Assembly: GCA_002898255.1 (NCBI GenBank)
Contig: BEIE01000007.1
Coordinates: forward strand, 1-62,862
DNA length: 62,862 bases
Direction: 5' to 3'
Origin: a bacterium HR28
Lineage (GTDB): Bacteria; Chloroflexota; Chloroflexia; Thermomicrobiales; Thermomicrobiaceae
Shown piece by piece: positions 44,434 through 54,471 of the stretch (position 1 is the stretch's first letter; each line of letters opens with the position of its first letter). The translations under genes were made by a program, and so were the position numbers. The notes under the pieces were generated by a model that worked only from the letters and a program-made list of their open reading frames with translations, made no database searches and was not told where the DNA came from.

Positions 44434-45294
44434 ATGCAGCTCCTTGTTTCGACCGGGTCTTTTCCTTGGTTACCACTCGGTGAGCGCTTCCGCCTAATTC
44501 GCCAGGCCGGCGCCGATGGAGCGGAACTGCTCTTGACACCAAGACTCGCCAAACGCGACCCTCGGTCGATTGTGCGTCTGGCTGCCCTCCAAAACACACC
44601 GATTTACTCAGTCCATACGACACTTCGACTTCGCTCGCCGTCACCGCACACCGAAGCGTCGGACGTGATTGAGTCTGCTCGGTTTGCCGCCGCACTTCCT
44701 GATTGCCGCGTTCTCATCGTGCATCCACCCGTGCAGCGAGGACAGATCGGTAGTTGGCTTGCTGCGATTGCCGAAGCCACGCGGATCTTAGGTTCCCGTG
44801 TTGCGATCGGTTTGGAGAACCCTGGTCAGCATCAGCCCACCGATCGACCGATTCCCTTCGACTCGCTTGAGTATCTGATGCGATTCGCTGAGGAGTGGCA
44901 GTTAGGGGTTGTCTTCGATACCGCGCACGCTGCCTCCCTCGGATGGGACATCCTCGCCACCCTCCAGACCTGTCTGCCTCGCCTGGTGAACATCCATCTG
45001 AGCGATGCCACCGACACAGACTGGCGATTGGGCATCCTCAATTCGCTCTTGCGTGATCACCGACTTCCCGGACAAGGCACCTTACCTTTGACCAGCTTGT
45101 TACATCTTTTGCGACGGAAAGGGTATCGTGGCTTTGTGACACTGGAACTGAGTCCACTCCGGCTCCTTTCGCTGCGGCCGAGCACGGTCCAGCGGCGTTT
45201 GGCTACCGCTGTCGAGTTCGCTCGCCACGGCATCAGTGAGCGGGCTCCTCAGCGATCACGGCCTTCTTCCGGAGACTCCGCACAAACGAACTGA
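44434..45294 (+). CDS. Sugar phosphate isomerase/epimerase-like TIM barrel
   Basis: A 286-residue xylose-isomerase-like TIM barrel: STGSFPWLPLGERFRLIRQAGADGAELLLTP, IHPP-type VLIVHPPVQRG, IGLENPGQ (metal Glu), LGVVFDTAHAASLGWD (metal Asp/His), LVNIHLSDA and GFVTLELSP. All four metal-site acidic/His positions seem present. The true substrate is unknown. It sits 85 bases after the P1 peptidase. The stop codon is inside the hairpin shared with the ribosomal cluster end. Confidence 0.8.
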   Translation: MQLLVSTGSFPWLPLGERFRLIRQAGADGAELLLTPRLAKRDPRSIVRLAALQNTPIYSVHTTLRLRSPSPHTEASDVIESARFAAALPDCRVLIVHPPVQRGQIGSWLAAIAEATRILGSRVAIGLENPGQHQPTDRPIPFDSLEYLMRFAEEWQLGVVFDTAHAASLGWDILATLQTCLPRLVNIHLSDATDTDWRLGILNSLLRDHRLPGQGTLPLTSLLHLLRRKGYRGFVTLELSPLRLLSLRPSTVQRRLATAVEFARHGISERAPQRSRPSSGDSAQTN

Positions 45295-45314
45295 GGCGCA
45301 GCGCTGCGCCTCAG
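45281..45314 (-). terminator. Terminator of the ribosomal supercluster
   Basis: A perfect inverted repeat, arms 45291-45302 and 45303-45314, followed leftward by TTCGTTTG. It lies 47 bases past rpsI and contains the stop codon of the convergent TIM-barrel gene. Confidence 0.65.
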
Positions 45315-45361
45315 TCATCGTAACGGGATGAACAATATGTCCTCGAGTCGGTAAGTCATTC

Positions 45362-45802
45362 TCACCGCTTGGTATACTGCGGCGCCTTGCGGGCACGCTT
45401 GAGTCCCGGCTTCTTTCGTTCTTTGACACGCGGATCGCGCGTCAGCAGTCCTGCACGCTTGAGCACGGGTCGAAGATCCGGATTGTAGCGGAGTAGCGCT
45501 CGGGCGACACCGTGTCGGACTGCGCCAGCTTGCCCTGAAAGGCCGCCGCCAACGACCCGTGCACGAATGTCGAAGTGATCTTGCAAGCCAGTCAAGCGCA
45601 GCGGCTCGGTAATCATGACATGATAGAGCAAGCGATTCCCAAAGTACTGAGCCGCTGGCCGTCCGTTGATGATGATCTGGCCGGTTCCAGGATACAGACG
45701 CACTCTGGCCACCGCGGTTTTGCGGCGCCCCAAGCCGTAGTAGTACAGCGGCTTGGTCCCGGTCGCTTGTTGGGCACGTGCGGTCTCGACCACGATGCTC
45801 AC
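45362..45802 (-). CDS. rpsI: Ribosomal protein uS9
   Basis: A 146-residue small-subunit protein: [44 protein letters not shown] and the C-terminal [11 protein letters not shown] whose last Arg reaches the P-site tRNA. An N-terminal extension of ~18 residues precedes the core; GTG at 45802 or 45793 could start it. Last gene of the leftward cluster, after rplM. Confidence 0.95.
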   Translation of the reverse strand: MSIVVETARAQQATGTKPLYYYGLGRRKTAVARVRLYPGTGQIIINGRPAAQYFGNRLLYHVMITEPLRLTGLQDHFDIRARVVGGGLSGQAGAVRHGVARALLRYNPDLRPVLKRAGLLTRDPRVKERKKPGLKRARKAPQYTKR

Positions 45803-45822
45803 ACTCCTCTCATCCCTGCCGC

Positions 45823-46290
45823 TTAGGCCTCAATATGCAAGAACTCCGGTTTTTGCGCCGCGTGCGGGTGATTGGGGCCAGCGTAGACCTTCAGCTTTCG
45901 GAACAGTTGCCGCCCCATCGGCCCTTTCGGGAGCATGCGCCGGACCGCGAGCTCGATCGGCCGGGTCGGATGTTTGGCGATTAAGTCGCGAAAAGTGATC
46001 AGCTTGAGGCCTCCCGGATACTGGGAATGTCGCCAGTAGACCTTGTCGCGTTCCTTCGTCCCCTCCAGCCGCACCTTTTCCGCGTTGATAACGATGACGA
46101 AATCTCCGACGTCCACGTGAGGTGTGTACTGCGGCTTGTGCTTGCCACGCAGAATCGCCGCGATCTGGCTTGCCAGGCGTCCCAGCCGCTTCCCTTCTGC
46201 GTCAACGACCCACCACTTCCGCTCCACTTCGCCTGGTTTCGCCATATACGTGCGCTGGAGGTAGCGCCGCTTCTTGGCCTTGACCGTCAT
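45823..46290 (-). CDS. rplM: Ribosomal protein uL13
   Basis: 155 residues with [47 protein letters not shown] in consecutive blocks and [24 protein letters not shown] ~12-residue basic N-terminal extension is present. GGGTGAG lies before the ATG, 3 bases after the truA stop. Confidence 0.96.
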   Translation of the reverse strand: MTVKAKKRRYLQRTYMAKPGEVERKWWVVDAEGKRLGRLASQIAAILRGKHKPQYTPHVDVGDFVIVINAEKVRLEGTKERDKVYWRHSQYPGGLKLITFRDLIAKHPTRPIELAVRRMLPKGPMGRQLFRKLKVYAGPNHPHAAQKPEFLHIEA

Positions 46291-46293
46291 CGC

Positions 46294-47175
46294 TCACCCC
46301 TTATCTGCTCGGTTCTCTTCGCCAATGGCGCGAGTTGGCTCCGTCCGTTCTGGTTCACATGCCACTTCATCGGGATATCGTACTCGCCAAAGGACCAATC
46401 CGCAGGCAGGAGCGGGCGGCGGTGCTGCTCGCCGGTCATGAACAGCCAATAACTCGGCAATCCACTCCGGTGGCGCAGCGCCAGCGCCCACACGGACGAG
46501 TGCTGCCACCATTGTACGGACCATCTGGGGAAGAAAGCCATTCGCCCGGACGCGGTATTCGAGGACCATCGCTTGTCCTTCGTGCCGCTCGAGTGGCGGC
46601 TCCAGAACGTGCCACTCGGACAACGTGATGGTCCGGACACGTGGTTCGGTAGCCTTTGGCCCGCCCAATCCCTGTCCAGCGAACGAGCGGAAGTCGTGGC
46701 TCCCCAGGAAGTAGCGTGCGCCTTCCTGGAGTGCGACCAGATCCAGTGAACCCGGATAAACCCAGACGAAGTGCCGGAGGAAGAGCGGCGGCCGCCTTCC
46801 CAGCCAGATGCGATAACGATATTCACGGTCGACTGCCCAGCGTCGCGCGTGGAACCCTGCGGGCGCCACCGATGCGCGATAGACCACAACGTCTTCGGGC
46901 AGCCAGGCTTGGAGCGCTCGCGCCAGCGTCGCCTCGTCGTGCCTCCACACGAGATCACAACTTGCGACCTGACCCACGGCATGGACACCCGCATCAGTGC
47001 GCCCGGCCAAGGTGGCTCGGACCGGCGCACCGGCCAACCGCGCCAGCGCATCCTCCAGAACGCCTTGCACGGTACGCAGTCCAGGCTGACGCTGGGAACC
47101 GCTGAAAGCCGTTCCCTCGTAACCAAAGTCGATCCGGTAGCGTCGTGCCTGCATGCCGTGGTCATCGGTCGTCAC
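46294..47175 (-). CDS. truA: tRNA pseudouridine(38-40) synthase TruA
   Basis: A 293-residue protein: FGYEGTAFSGSQRQPGLRTVQGVLEDAL, the catalytic Asp in LAGRTDAGVHAVGQV, FHARRWAVDREYRYRI, and FLPQMVRTMVAAL. It modifies the anticodon arm of several tRNAs. The ATG overlaps the rplQ stop by 4 bases. Its position between rplQ and rplM is common in Firmicutes-like gene orders. A basic/polar C-terminal tail follows the core. Confidence 0.95.
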   Translation of the reverse strand: MTTDDHGMQARRYRIDFGYEGTAFSGSQRQPGLRTVQGVLEDALARLAGAPVRATLAGRTDAGVHAVGQVASCDLVWRHDEATLARALQAWLPEDVVVYRASVAPAGFHARRWAVDREYRYRIWLGRRPPLFLRHFVWVYPGSLDLVALQEGARYFLGSHDFRSFAGQGLGGPKATEPRVRTITLSEWHVLEPPLERHEGQAMVLEYRVRANGFLPQMVRTMVAALVRVGAGAAPPEWIAELLAVHDRRAAPPPAPACGLVLWRVRYPDEVACEPERTEPTRAIGEENRADKG

Positions 47176-47525
47176 GCCACGAACTCGATCAGCGCCAGCG
47201 GGGCTCCGTCACCGCGTCGCTGTCCAACCCGATAGATACGGGTGTATCCACCAGGTTGTCCGGCGAACCGCGGCCCGATCACTTCGAACAGTTTGGCCAC
47301 CGCTCGCTGGTCACCCAACCGAGCCCACGCGAGGCGGCGATGGTAGTCCGTGTCCTCACGGGCCAGCGTTACCAGCTTTTCGACGATCGGCTGGATCGCC
47401 TTAGCTTTCGCCAGCGTTGTTGTCATCCGCTCATGCAGAATGAGCGACACGGCAAGATTGCGAAACAGGTTCTTCCGCGGATTGGTTCGTCGACCGAACT
47501 TCCGCCCTGCCTTACGATGTCGCAC
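47172..47525 (-). CDS. rplQ: Ribosomal protein bL17
   Basis: 117 residues: MRHRKAGRKFGRRTNPRKNL start, LFRNLAVSLILHERMTTTLAKAKAIQPIVEKLVTLA, and the IYRVGQRRGDGAPLALIEF end. GTG start, 2 bases after the rpoA stop. Confidence 0.96.
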   Translation of the reverse strand: MRHRKAGRKFGRRTNPRKNLFRNLAVSLILHERMTTTLAKAKAIQPIVEKLVTLAREDTDYHRRLAWARLGDQRAVAKLFEVIGPRFAGQPGGYTRIYRVGQRRGDGAPLALIEFVA

Positions 47526-47527
47526 GC

Positions 47528-48508
47528 TCAGTCCTCCTCACCCTCTCCTGCACCGACCCCGACCTCGGGAACCGCGCCGGTGAAGAGCGGGCCCTCGGTG
47601 TACCCGTTTTCCTGCAACCGCTCGCGGAGCTCCTGGAGCGCACGAGGGCCGAAGTTGCGAATGCCAAGAAGTTGATCCGGCCGCATCGCCAACACCTGGC
47701 TGACGCGCTCGATGCCGCGCGCCCGCAGCGCGTTCAGAACACGCTGCGAAAGGCCAATCTCCGACAGCAAACGGGTGTCGTCGACCTGAGCTGGCGTCCA
47801 CTCTTCAGCAGGCTGCTCAGCGGCTTCGCTGTCAAACTCTGCGATCCACTTCGCATGCTGGACGAGGATTCGAGCCGCCTCGACGAGTGCCTTCGCCGGG
47901 TCAACCGTGCCGTCAGTGACGATTTCCATGATGAGCCGATCGTAGTCCGTCGCACCACCGACCCGGGTGTGTTCAACGACGTAGTTCACCTTGAGAATTG
48001 GCGTGAAGATCGCATCGATCGGAATTTCCCCGATCGACCGGATCTCTTGCGCCTCTGCCGGAAGGTAGCCACGGCCTCGCCCGATCCAGAGGTCCATCTC
48101 GAGACGCGCCTGATCATTGTCGAGGGTCGCAATGACATGGTCAGGATTGACCACCTCGACCTCGGCGGGCCAGTCCACGTCTCCGGCCCGAACAACACCC
48201 TCGCCCTGGGCGAAGAGGGTCGCGCGTGCCTCGCGGAACTCCGTAATAGCACGCAGCCGGATCCCCTTGAGATTGAGTACGATCTCGGTTACGTCCTCTC
48301 GGACACCCTCGATCGTCGAGAATTCGTGCCACACACCAGCAATGCGGACACGTGTAATAGCTGCTCCTGGCAGGGAACGCAGCAGAATGCGACGTAGGGC
48401 GTTCCCGAGCGTCGTGCCGTATCCTGGATCGAGTGGCTCGACGACGAACCGCCCGTATGTCGGGGCAGCGTGGGTCTGGATCACTCGCGGTCGTGCAAAG
48501 TCGAGCAC
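47528..48508 (-). CDS. rpoA: RNA polymerase subunit alpha
   Basis: I choose GTG 48508, with GGGGAGG 8 bases upstream, over an upstream frame start at 48568 that lacks a site; this gives 326 residues. N-terminal dimer domain: FVVEPLDPGYGTTLGNALRRILLRSLPGAAIT; C-terminal alphaCTD: LLSEIGLSQRVLNALRARGIERVSQVLAMRPDQLLGIRNFGPRALQELRERL. The 265-region determinant (Arg, Asn, Lys) is partly kept. Ends in a Gly/Glu tail. Confidence 0.96.
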   Translation of the reverse strand: MLDFARPRVIQTHAAPTYGRFVVEPLDPGYGTTLGNALRRILLRSLPGAAITRVRIAGVWHEFSTIEGVREDVTEIVLNLKGIRLRAITEFREARATLFAQGEGVVRAGDVDWPAEVEVVNPDHVIATLDNDQARLEMDLWIGRGRGYLPAEAQEIRSIGEIPIDAIFTPILKVNYVVEHTRVGGATDYDRLIMEIVTDGTVDPAKALVEAARILVQHAKWIAEFDSEAAEQPAEEWTPAQVDDTRLLSEIGLSQRVLNALRARGIERVSQVLAMRPDQLLGIRNFGPRALQELRERLQENGYTEGPLFTGAVPEVGVGAGEGEED

Positions 48509-48545
48509 CAATCTCGCCTCCCCAAGTGATGAGTTTCGTGTGCGA

Positions 48546-49199
48546 TCAGCGACGGCTGTAGTACTCAACGACGAGCTGCGTATTCACCGACGGGATATCA
48601 ATCTCATCCCGAGTCGGCAAGCGCAGCACGCGCCCACTCATAGTCTCAAGATCCCGGCTCAGCCAGTCTGGCACCGCCTTATTCTTCGCCGTCTCCTCGA
48701 GCACCTTGAAGTACTCCCGGCGACGGCTCTCAGGGCGGACAGCGATGATATCACCGGGACGTACGAGGTACGACGGAATATCCGTCTTCCGCCCATTGAC
48801 GAGGAAGTGTCCGTGTCGTACCAGCTGGCGAGCTTGGCGACGTGAGTCGGCAAACCCCAACCGGTAAACGACGTTGTCCAAACGCGACTCCAGGATCTGG
48901 AGCAGGTTATCTCCAGTGAGCCCGGGGCGCCGTTCCGCCTCCTCGAAGTGACGGCGGAACTGTCGCTCCAGGATCCCATAGATACGCTTCAGCTTTTGCT
49001 TCTCACGCAACTGCAGCGCGAACTCGGAAGGACGCCGAGCAGCGCGCTGTGCCGGGCCATGCTGCCCCGGCGGGTAATTCTTGTTGGGGTGACGCTTCAC
49101 AATCGGGCACTTGGGCCCAAAGCAACGCTCACCCTTGAGATAGAGCTTCACGCCCTCCCGCCGGCAGAGCCGGCAGACTGGGCCGATGTATCGTCCCAT
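48546..49199 (-). CDS. rpsD: Ribosomal protein uS4 (zinc-binding form)
   Basis: The ATG at 49199 has AAGGAGG 5 bases before it. 217 residues: the N-terminus carries a four-Cys zinc motif (C9, C12, C26, C31), then the S4 domain [45 protein letters not shown]. Primary 16S rRNA binder. Confidence 0.96.
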   Translation of the reverse strand: MGRYIGPVCRLCRREGVKLYLKGERCFGPKCPIVKRHPNKNYPPGQHGPAQRAARRPSEFALQLREKQKLKRIYGILERQFRRHFEEAERRPGLTGDNLLQILESRLDNVVYRLGFADSRRQARQLVRHGHFLVNGRKTDIPSYLVRPGDIIAVRPESRRREYFKVLEETAKNKAVPDWLSRDLETMSGRVLRLPTRDEIDIPSVNTQLVVEYYSRR

Positions 49200-49218
49200 T
49201 GACCCTCCTTCATCATTC

Positions 49219-49632
49219 CTATGTTCGTCGTCGCTTCGGCGGCCGGCATCCGTTGTGTGGAACCGGCGTGATATCGGTGATCGACATGACCTGAAGACCC
49301 GCAGCCGCGAGGGCACGAATCGCCATCTCGCGCCCGGCCCCCGCACCCTTCACAAAAACGTCAACCTGCCGCATGCCGTGCTCCATGGCCTTTCGGGCAG
49401 CATTCTCGGCTGCCACCTGGGCCGCGTACGGGGTGCTCTTCCGAGTCCCTTTGAATCCGCTCGACCCAGCACTCGCCCAGCAAATCACGTTTCCGTTCGG
49501 GTCGGTCATGGTTACAATTGTATTGTTAAATGTCGCATGGATATAGGCGCGACCGCGCGGCACATTCTTGCGCTCGCGCCGTCGTGGCCGAGCCGCACCG
49601 CGCTGGGCTGCTCCGCGTCGTCGATCTGCCAT
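49219..49632 (-). CDS. rpsK: Ribosomal protein uS11
   Basis: 137 residues: basic N-terminal extension, then [36 protein letters not shown] in consecutive blocks, [13 protein letters not shown], and [18 protein letters not shown] at the end. Platform protein of the 30S subunit. Confidence 0.96.
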   Translation of the reverse strand: MADRRRGAAQRGAARPRRRERKNVPRGRAYIHATFNNTIVTMTDPNGNVICWASAGSSGFKGTRKSTPYAAQVAAENAARKAMEHGMRQVDVFVKGAGAGREMAIRALAAAGLQVMSITDITPVPHNGCRPPKRRRT

Positions 49633-49665
49633 CGCGCTCTCACCCTTTCTGGAAGTCCCCGGCGA

Positions 49666-50049
49666 CTAGGACTGCTGCTTTGCCTTCTTCTTGACACCGA
49701 TCCGCGGGCGCGGTCCTTTCCGTGTCCGCGCGTTCGTCCGCGTCCGCTGACCACGCACCGGCAAGCCCATCCGATGACGGATGCCGCGATAACACCCGAT
49801 GTCAATCAGGCGCTTGATGTTCATCGCAACCTGACGTCGGAGGTCGCCCTCGACTACCATTTCTTTCTCAATGATGTCCCGAAGGCGCTGCACCTCGTCG
49901 TCCGTCAAGTCGCGCACTTTCGTCCACGGGTCAATGCCGGTGCGCTCCAGAATCTTCCGCGCCGTCGTCCAACCGATTCCGTAGATCAACGTCAGCGCAT
50001 ACTCAATGCGCTTGTCGCGCGGGAGATCAACTCCAGCAATGCGCGCCAT
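49666..50049 (-). CDS. rpsM: Ribosomal protein uS13
   Basis: 127 residues: [25 protein letters not shown], the helix-two-turn-helix core, [25 protein letters not shown] near the end. Contacts the P-site tRNA and the intersubunit bridge B1. Confidence 0.96.
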   Translation of the reverse strand: MARIAGVDLPRDKRIEYALTLIYGIGWTTARKILERTGIDPWTKVRDLTDDEVQRLRDIIEKEMVVEGDLRRQVAMNIKRLIDIGCYRGIRHRMGLPVRGQRTRTNARTRKGPRPRIGVKKKAKQQS

Positions 50050-50058
50050 TTTACCCCC

Positions 50059-50172
50059 TCATCCTTGGCGCTGCTTGTGCTTTGGATTCTCGCAGATCAC
50101 GCGGACAACACCATGCCGCCGGATGATCCGGCACTTGGCGCAGCGCCGCTTCACCGATGCCGAAACCTTCAT
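50059..50172 (-). CDS. rpmJ: Ribosomal protein bL36
   Basis: A 37-residue protein starting at ATG 50172: [21 protein letters not shown], then [16 protein letters not shown]. The zinc ligands C-x2-C-x12-C-x4-H are all present (zinc-binding form). It sits between infA and rpsM, the standard position. Confidence 0.95.
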   Translation of the reverse strand: MKVSASVKRRCAKCRIIRRHGVVRVICENPKHKQRQG

Positions 50173-50190
50173 TGCTCCTCACCCCCTCGT

Positions 50191-50430
50191 TTACTCTTCC
50201 TCGCGCGTCGGCCCGCGCAGCCGGTATGTGATCCGGCCGCGCGTCAGGTCGTACGGTGAGAGCTCAACCCGTACCCGGTCACCAGGCAAGATACGGATGA
50301 AATGCATCCGCAGACGCCCTGAGACGTGGGCAAGGACTTCGTAGCCGTTGTCGAGCTGCACGCGAAACATCGCGTTTGGTAACGCCTCAGTGACCGTCCC
50401 TTCGACTTCGATAACGTCCTTCTTCGGCAC
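50191..50430 (-). CDS. infA: Translation initiation factor IF-1
   Basis: 79-residue S1/OB-fold protein: [64 protein letters not shown] in order. GTG start with GCGGGGTGG upstream. Binds the A site of the 30S subunit during initiation. Confidence 0.96.
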   Translation of the reverse strand: MPKKDVIEVEGTVTEALPNAMFRVQLDNGYEVLAHVSGRLRMHFIRILPGDRVRVELSPYDLTRGRITYRLRGPTREEE

Positions 50431-50494
50431 ACGCCACCCCGCTCACGCGCGAACGCTCGCACGCATCACAAATGTGCAGTATACCACGATTTCC

Positions 50495-51244
50495 TCACAA
50501 CTGCGTGAGGATCACCGGCCCAGACTCCGAGATCCATACCGTATGCTCGTAGTGTGCTGCCAGGCTCCCATCACGCGTGACGACCGTCCAGCCATCCCGC
50601 TTGACGAGTGTCTGCCCACTTCCAGCACTGATCATTGGTTCAATCGCCAGAGTCATCCCGCTCCGCAGGAGTATCCCTCGGCCTGCCTCCGCATGATTCG
50701 GTACCGAAGGCTCCTCGTGTAACGCACGGCCGACGCCGTGTCCCGCATACCCTTCAATCACAGAAAAACCGTTACGCCGCACGATCTCCTCAATCGCCGC
50801 TCCAATATCTCCAAGGTAGCGGCCAGGTCTCGCCATCGTATAACCCGCCCAAAAGGCCTCCTCCACGACCTCCACCAGACGGTGAGCGAGTTGACTGCCT
50901 CGGCCAACAACCACACTCACTGCCGCGTCAGCATACATCCCTTGCCAGCGCACCCCAACATCAAGCTTCAACAGATCTCCAGCGCGTAGTACCCGCCGTC
51001 CCGGAATCCCGTGTAAGACTTCGTCGTTCACCGACGTGCATATGGTCGCTGGGTATCCCCGGTATCCACGGAAGGCTGGCTCTCCCCCTTCGCGTGCGAT
51101 GATTTCCGATGCGAGCCGATCCAATGTCGCCGTTGTGACACCGGCTTGAGCAGCCGTACGGAGCTCCGCAAGCACAAGCGCAACGATCCGTCCGGCTTGC
51201 CTCATGCACTCGATCTCGCGCGGAGACTTCAAGACGATCGACAT
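50495..51244 (-). CDS. map: Methionine aminopeptidase, type I
   Basis: 249 residues: metal ligands seen in LKLDVGVRWQGMYADAAVSV (two Asp), GHGVGRALHEEPSVPNH (His), MTLAIEPM (Glu) and the late DGSLAAHYEHTVWI (Glu). Removes initiator Met. The start overlaps the adk stop by 16 bases, so the two are coupled; 64 bases separate it from infA. Confidence 0.95.
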   Translation of the reverse strand: MSIVLKSPREIECMRQAGRIVALVLAELRTAAQAGVTTATLDRLASEIIAREGGEPAFRGYRGYPATICTSVNDEVLHGIPGRRVLRAGDLLKLDVGVRWQGMYADAAVSVVVGRGSQLAHRLVEVVEEAFWAGYTMARPGRYLGDIGAAIEEIVRRNGFSVIEGYAGHGVGRALHEEPSVPNHAEAGRGILLRSGMTLAIEPMISAGSGQTLVKRDGWTVVTRDGSLAAHYEHTVWISESGPVILTQL

Positions 51245-51933
51245 CGCGAGGGATCGCCCACACGCGGCTCGAGCGCAGCGAGAATCGCCTCGGTCACCGC
51301 ATCGATTGGCTGATTGCCATCGATGTCCACGACGAGGCCACGGGCGCGATAGTAGTCCAGTAGTGGTGCGGTTTGCTGCTCATATGTCTCAAGTCGCCGC
51401 GCAATCGCTTCCGGCGTGTCGTCACTCCGTTGAATCAACGCACTACCACAGCGATCGCACTGACCTGCAGTCTTCGGTGGAGAAAACCGGATGTGATAGG
51501 TTGCACCACACTGTGGGCAGATGAGACGTCCACTTAATCGTTCGATCAACACGGCACGTGGAACGGCAAGGTGAACCACTGCGGCGATGCTATCTCGCCG
51601 TTCACGCAGGACCTGGTCGAGCGCTTCAGCCTGGGTGCGATTTCGCGGGTACCCATCGAGGAGCGCTCCTCTGAACGTCTCCGCACCCTCACGCTCGAGC
51701 TCATCGAGCCGCTGCAGAAGGACGCGCAACGTCAACTCGTCCGGAACGAGCGCTCCACGATCGTAGTAACTTCGCACCTCCCGGGCAAGTTCGTCATCGC
51801 GGGTCATCAGCTGGCGGAAGAGGTCGCCCGTCGCAACGTGCACAAGACGCAGCCGCGGAGCGATGCGCGCAGCTTGCGTACCTTTCCCCGATCCTTGCGG
51901 ACCGATCAGCACCACATGACACCGGTCAGCCAC
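51229..51933 (-). CDS. adk: Adenylate kinase (zinc-finger lid)
   Basis: GTG 51933 with AGGGGG about 7 bases upstream is chosen; a TTG lies 3 bases earlier. P-loop GPQGSGKGTQ, GDLFRQLM, DGYPRNRTQA, and a lid zinc site CPQCGATYHI...CDRCG as in thermophile and Gram-positive enzymes. Balances ATP, ADP and AMP. ~20 residues longer than usual at the C-terminus because of the overlap with map. Confidence 0.95.
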   Translation of the reverse strand: MADRCHVVLIGPQGSGKGTQAARIAPRLRLVHVATGDLFRQLMTRDDELAREVRSYYDRGALVPDELTLRVLLQRLDELEREGAETFRGALLDGYPRNRTQAEALDQVLRERRDSIAAVVHLAVPRAVLIERLSGRLICPQCGATYHIRFSPPKTAGQCDRCGSALIQRSDDTPEAIARRLETYEQQTAPLLDYYRARGLVVDIDGNQPIDAVTEAILAALEPRVGDPSRCRSS

Positions 51934-51943
51934 CAATAGCCCC

Positions 51944-53242
51944 CTACCGGATGAAGCCCTCGTAGTTCCGCATCAGTAGCTGCGCCTCGAGCTGCCGCAT
52001 GGTGTCAATGGCAACACCGACGACGATCAAAAGGGAAGTCGAACTCAGGAAGAGAACCGTCACACCCGTGATCTTCGCCACAATGTAGGGCATGACCGCC
52101 ACGACGCCGAGGAAAAGGGCCCCGATCAGCGTGATGCGCATCAACACTTTGGTGAGATACTCGTCTGTCGCTCGCCCCGGGCGTATCCCAGGGATAAACG
52201 CTCCTTGGCGCTGAAGCGTCTCAGCGATGTTTTGCTGCTGGAAGAGGATCATGGTGTAGAAATACGTAAAGGCAACAACCATTACGAAGTATGCGACTTG
52301 ATACGGCAGGCTATTGGGGTCGAATACTCGGGCCAGCCCGTTCGCCAGATCGCGCAGCCACCCGATCTGCGAGGTCGCGAGGAAGTTCGCGATCATCCCT
52401 GGCAACAGCAACATGCTGATCGCGAAGATCAACGGGATCATTCCGGCAGAGTTCACCTTCAGCGGTATATACGTCATTCCACCGCCGTAGACGCGACCAC
52501 GTCGCACTCGCCGCGCGTGCTGCACCGGTATACGCCGTTGTCCTTCCGTGATGAGCACGATTCCAACGATAATGAGGACACCGATCGCAAGAAAGGCCAC
52601 AGTACCGATGAGGTTCTCGGAGAGGGTGCCGCCCGTGACCAACCGGCCGATTGCACTCGGCAATTGGGCTACAATGCCACCCAAGATGATGATCGAGACG
52701 CCGTTACCAATACCATTCTCGGTGATCAGCTCTCCGAGCCAGACGAGAAAGATCGTCCCGGCCGTGAGCGTGAGCAACAGCGCCAAGCTCCGCAGCCAAG
52801 TGTCGCTGTTGAACAGGCCGAAGTCTCTGAGAACCCCTGCACTGCTCATCAGGGCGGCATGGCCGTAAGCCTGCAGGAACGCTAGCGGTACCGTCAACCA
52901 ATGTGTGTACTGATTGATTTTGGCACGCCCCAGATTCCCTTCCTTCGAAAGTTCCGTGAGTCTTGGGATAACCGGGGTCAGCAACTGCATGACGATAGAC
53001 GCTGTAATATAAGGATATACCCCTAAGGCCACGATTGAGAAGTTGGTCAAGGTGCTACCGGAAAAGAGGTTCAGTACCCCAAGAAACTGGTTCGTCTCGA
53101 GGAGTCGCTTTAGCGCCTCCTGGTCGACACCAGGTACAGGGATCGTGGCCACGAAGCGGAAAATAATAAGAATGCCAAGGGTGAAGAGGAGCTTCCTCCG
53201 TAGGTCCGGCAGTTTGAATGCGCTGACGACTGCCTCTAGCAT
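51944..53242 (-). CDS. secY: Preprotein translocase subunit SecY
   Basis: 432 residues with ten hydrophobic helices: RRKLLFTLGILIIFRFVATIPVPGV (TM1 and plug region), PYITASIVMQLL, ENGIGNGVSIIILGGIV, the cytosolic loop RRIPVQHARRVRRGRVYGG, LPLKVN-type YIPLKVNSAGMIP, and RGAFIPGIRPGRATDEYL. Central channel of the Sec pathway. Start overlaps the rplO stop by one base. Confidence 0.96.
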   Translation of the reverse strand: MLEAVVSAFKLPDLRRKLLFTLGILIIFRFVATIPVPGVDQEALKRLLETNQFLGVLNLFSGSTLTNFSIVALGVYPYITASIVMQLLTPVIPRLTELSKEGNLGRAKINQYTHWLTVPLAFLQAYGHAALMSSAGVLRDFGLFNSDTWLRSLALLLTLTAGTIFLVWLGELITENGIGNGVSIIILGGIVAQLPSAIGRLVTGGTLSENLIGTVAFLAIGVLIIVGIVLITEGQRRIPVQHARRVRRGRVYGGGMTYIPLKVNSAGMIPLIFAISMLLLPGMIANFLATSQIGWLRDLANGLARVFDPNSLPYQVAYFVMVVAFTYFYTMILFQQQNIAETLQRQGAFIPGIRPGRATDEYLTKVLMRITLIGALFLGVVAVMPYIVAKITGVTVLFLSSTSLLIVVGVAIDTMRQLEAQLLMRNYEGFIR

Positions 53243-53682
53243 CAGCTTATGACCTCCACGGTGCCGCCAGCCGCCAGAATCTTCTGACGAGCACTCTCCG
53301 AGAATGCGTGCGCCTGCACGTGCAATGGCCGCGTCACCTCACCATTGCCCAGGATCTTCACAGGCGCACCGTCTTCACGCACCAGACGATACTGTCGCAG
53401 AATATCAGGAGTGATGACACCTTCTACCGGAAGATCGTTGAGCCGCCCAACGTTGACGACCTCGAAGACGATCTTAAATGGGTGCTTGAAACCCCGTTTG
53501 CGACCAACGCGCATATACAAGGGGTTCTGACCACCCTCGAACCCCGGCCGAACCTTTCCGCGAGCCTTCTGGCCCTTGGTTCCCCGTCCAGCGGTCTTCC
53601 CTTTCCCCGCGGCAATCCCGCGACCAACCCGGGTCTTCGGCTTTCGGGAACCTGGCGCCGGTTTCAAATCATGAAGCTTCAT
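53242..53682 (-). CDS. rplO: Ribosomal protein uL15
   Basis: 146 residues: [40 protein letters not shown] blocks, [21 protein letters not shown] and a C-terminal [21 protein letters not shown]. Canonical spc-operon position before secY. Confidence 0.96.
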   Translation of the reverse strand: MKLHDLKPAPGSRKPKTRVGRGIAAGKGKTAGRGTKGQKARGKVRPGFEGGQNPLYMRVGRKRGFKHPFKIVFEVVNVGRLNDLPVEGVITPDILRQYRLVREDGAPVKILGNGEVTRPLHVQAHAFSESARQKILAAGGTVEVIS

Positions 53683-53700
53683 CGCTGTATCCTCCGAGCC

Positions 53701-53907
53701 TCACTCCGTGGCTGGGCGCTCGTCCAGCTCTTCAACACGGACGAGATGCTGCACCTTTGCGATCATTCCTCGAACGCTCGGCGTATCGGGGTGTTCCACC
53801 GACTGACCGAGCCGACGCAGTCCCAGCGAGCGCAGCGTCTCACGCTGCTTCTCCCGGTAGCCGATCATACTCTTGACGTAGGTAATACGGAGTCGCTTAC
53901 TCGCCAT
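53701..53907 (-). CDS. rpmD: Ribosomal protein uL30
   Basis: The ATG at 53907 gives the normal small size, 68 residues ([45 protein letters not shown] blocks). It overlaps the end of rpsE by 11 bases in another frame. Confidence 0.95.
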   Translation of the reverse strand: MASKRLRITYVKSMIGYREKQRETLRSLGLRRLGQSVEHPDTPSVRGMIAKVQHLVRVEELDERPATE

Positions 53908-54451
53908 CGCTCTCCACCCGCTTCCGTCGTCCACGCAAGACGCGTTCGACCGGAAGGCCACGCCGCGCAGCAACGTCTTCCGGGGATTCAAGCTGACTGA
54001 GTGCCAACAGCGCCGCCTGGGTGACATTCACCGGATTATTGCTCCCATGTGTCTTCGCAATCAGATCCTTGATGCCGGCCGCCTCCACAACCGCACGAAC
54101 ACCCGCACCCGCAATGACGCCAGTGCCCGGCGCTGCTGGCTTCATGAGGACACGCGTCGCTTTGAATTTCACCTCGATCTCGTGCGGGATCGTCGTGCGA
54201 TCGAGCGGCACCTCAATGAGGTGCTTCTTCGCATTCTCTACTGCCTTACGAATCGAGTCCGGGACTTCGGTGGCCTTGCCAATGCCTACTCCCACATGCC
54301 CTTGGCCATCGCCCACCACGACGACGCTTCGGAAGTGGAAGCGCCGACCGCCTTGGACGACCTTGGCCACCCGCGCAATCTGGATGACCCGCTCCCGGAG
54401 TTCCCCCACGCGGCTCGGATCGACTCGTCGTCCTTCTTTGACCAATACCAT
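53897..54451 (-). CDS. rpsE: Ribosomal protein uS5
   Basis: 184 residues: [43 protein letters not shown] in consecutive blocks, [54 protein letters not shown]-terminal basic tail follows. Decoding-fidelity protein. Confidence 0.96.
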   Translation of the reverse strand: MVLVKEGRRVDPSRVGELRERVIQIARVAKVVQGGRRFHFRSVVVVGDGQGHVGVGIGKATEVPDSIRKAVENAKKHLIEVPLDRTTIPHEIEVKFKATRVLMKPAAPGTGVIAGAGVRAVVEAAGIKDLIAKTHGSNNPVNVTQAALLALSQLESPEDVAARRGLPVERVLRGRRKRVESDGE

Positions 54452-54471
54452 CGTCGTCCTCGCCCCTGTCC

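Noticed and set aside
46287..47165. Long second frame within truA on the same strand
   Set aside because: A frame-shifted shadow of truA with Trp/Arg/Ser-rich composition; truA has all catalytic motifs.
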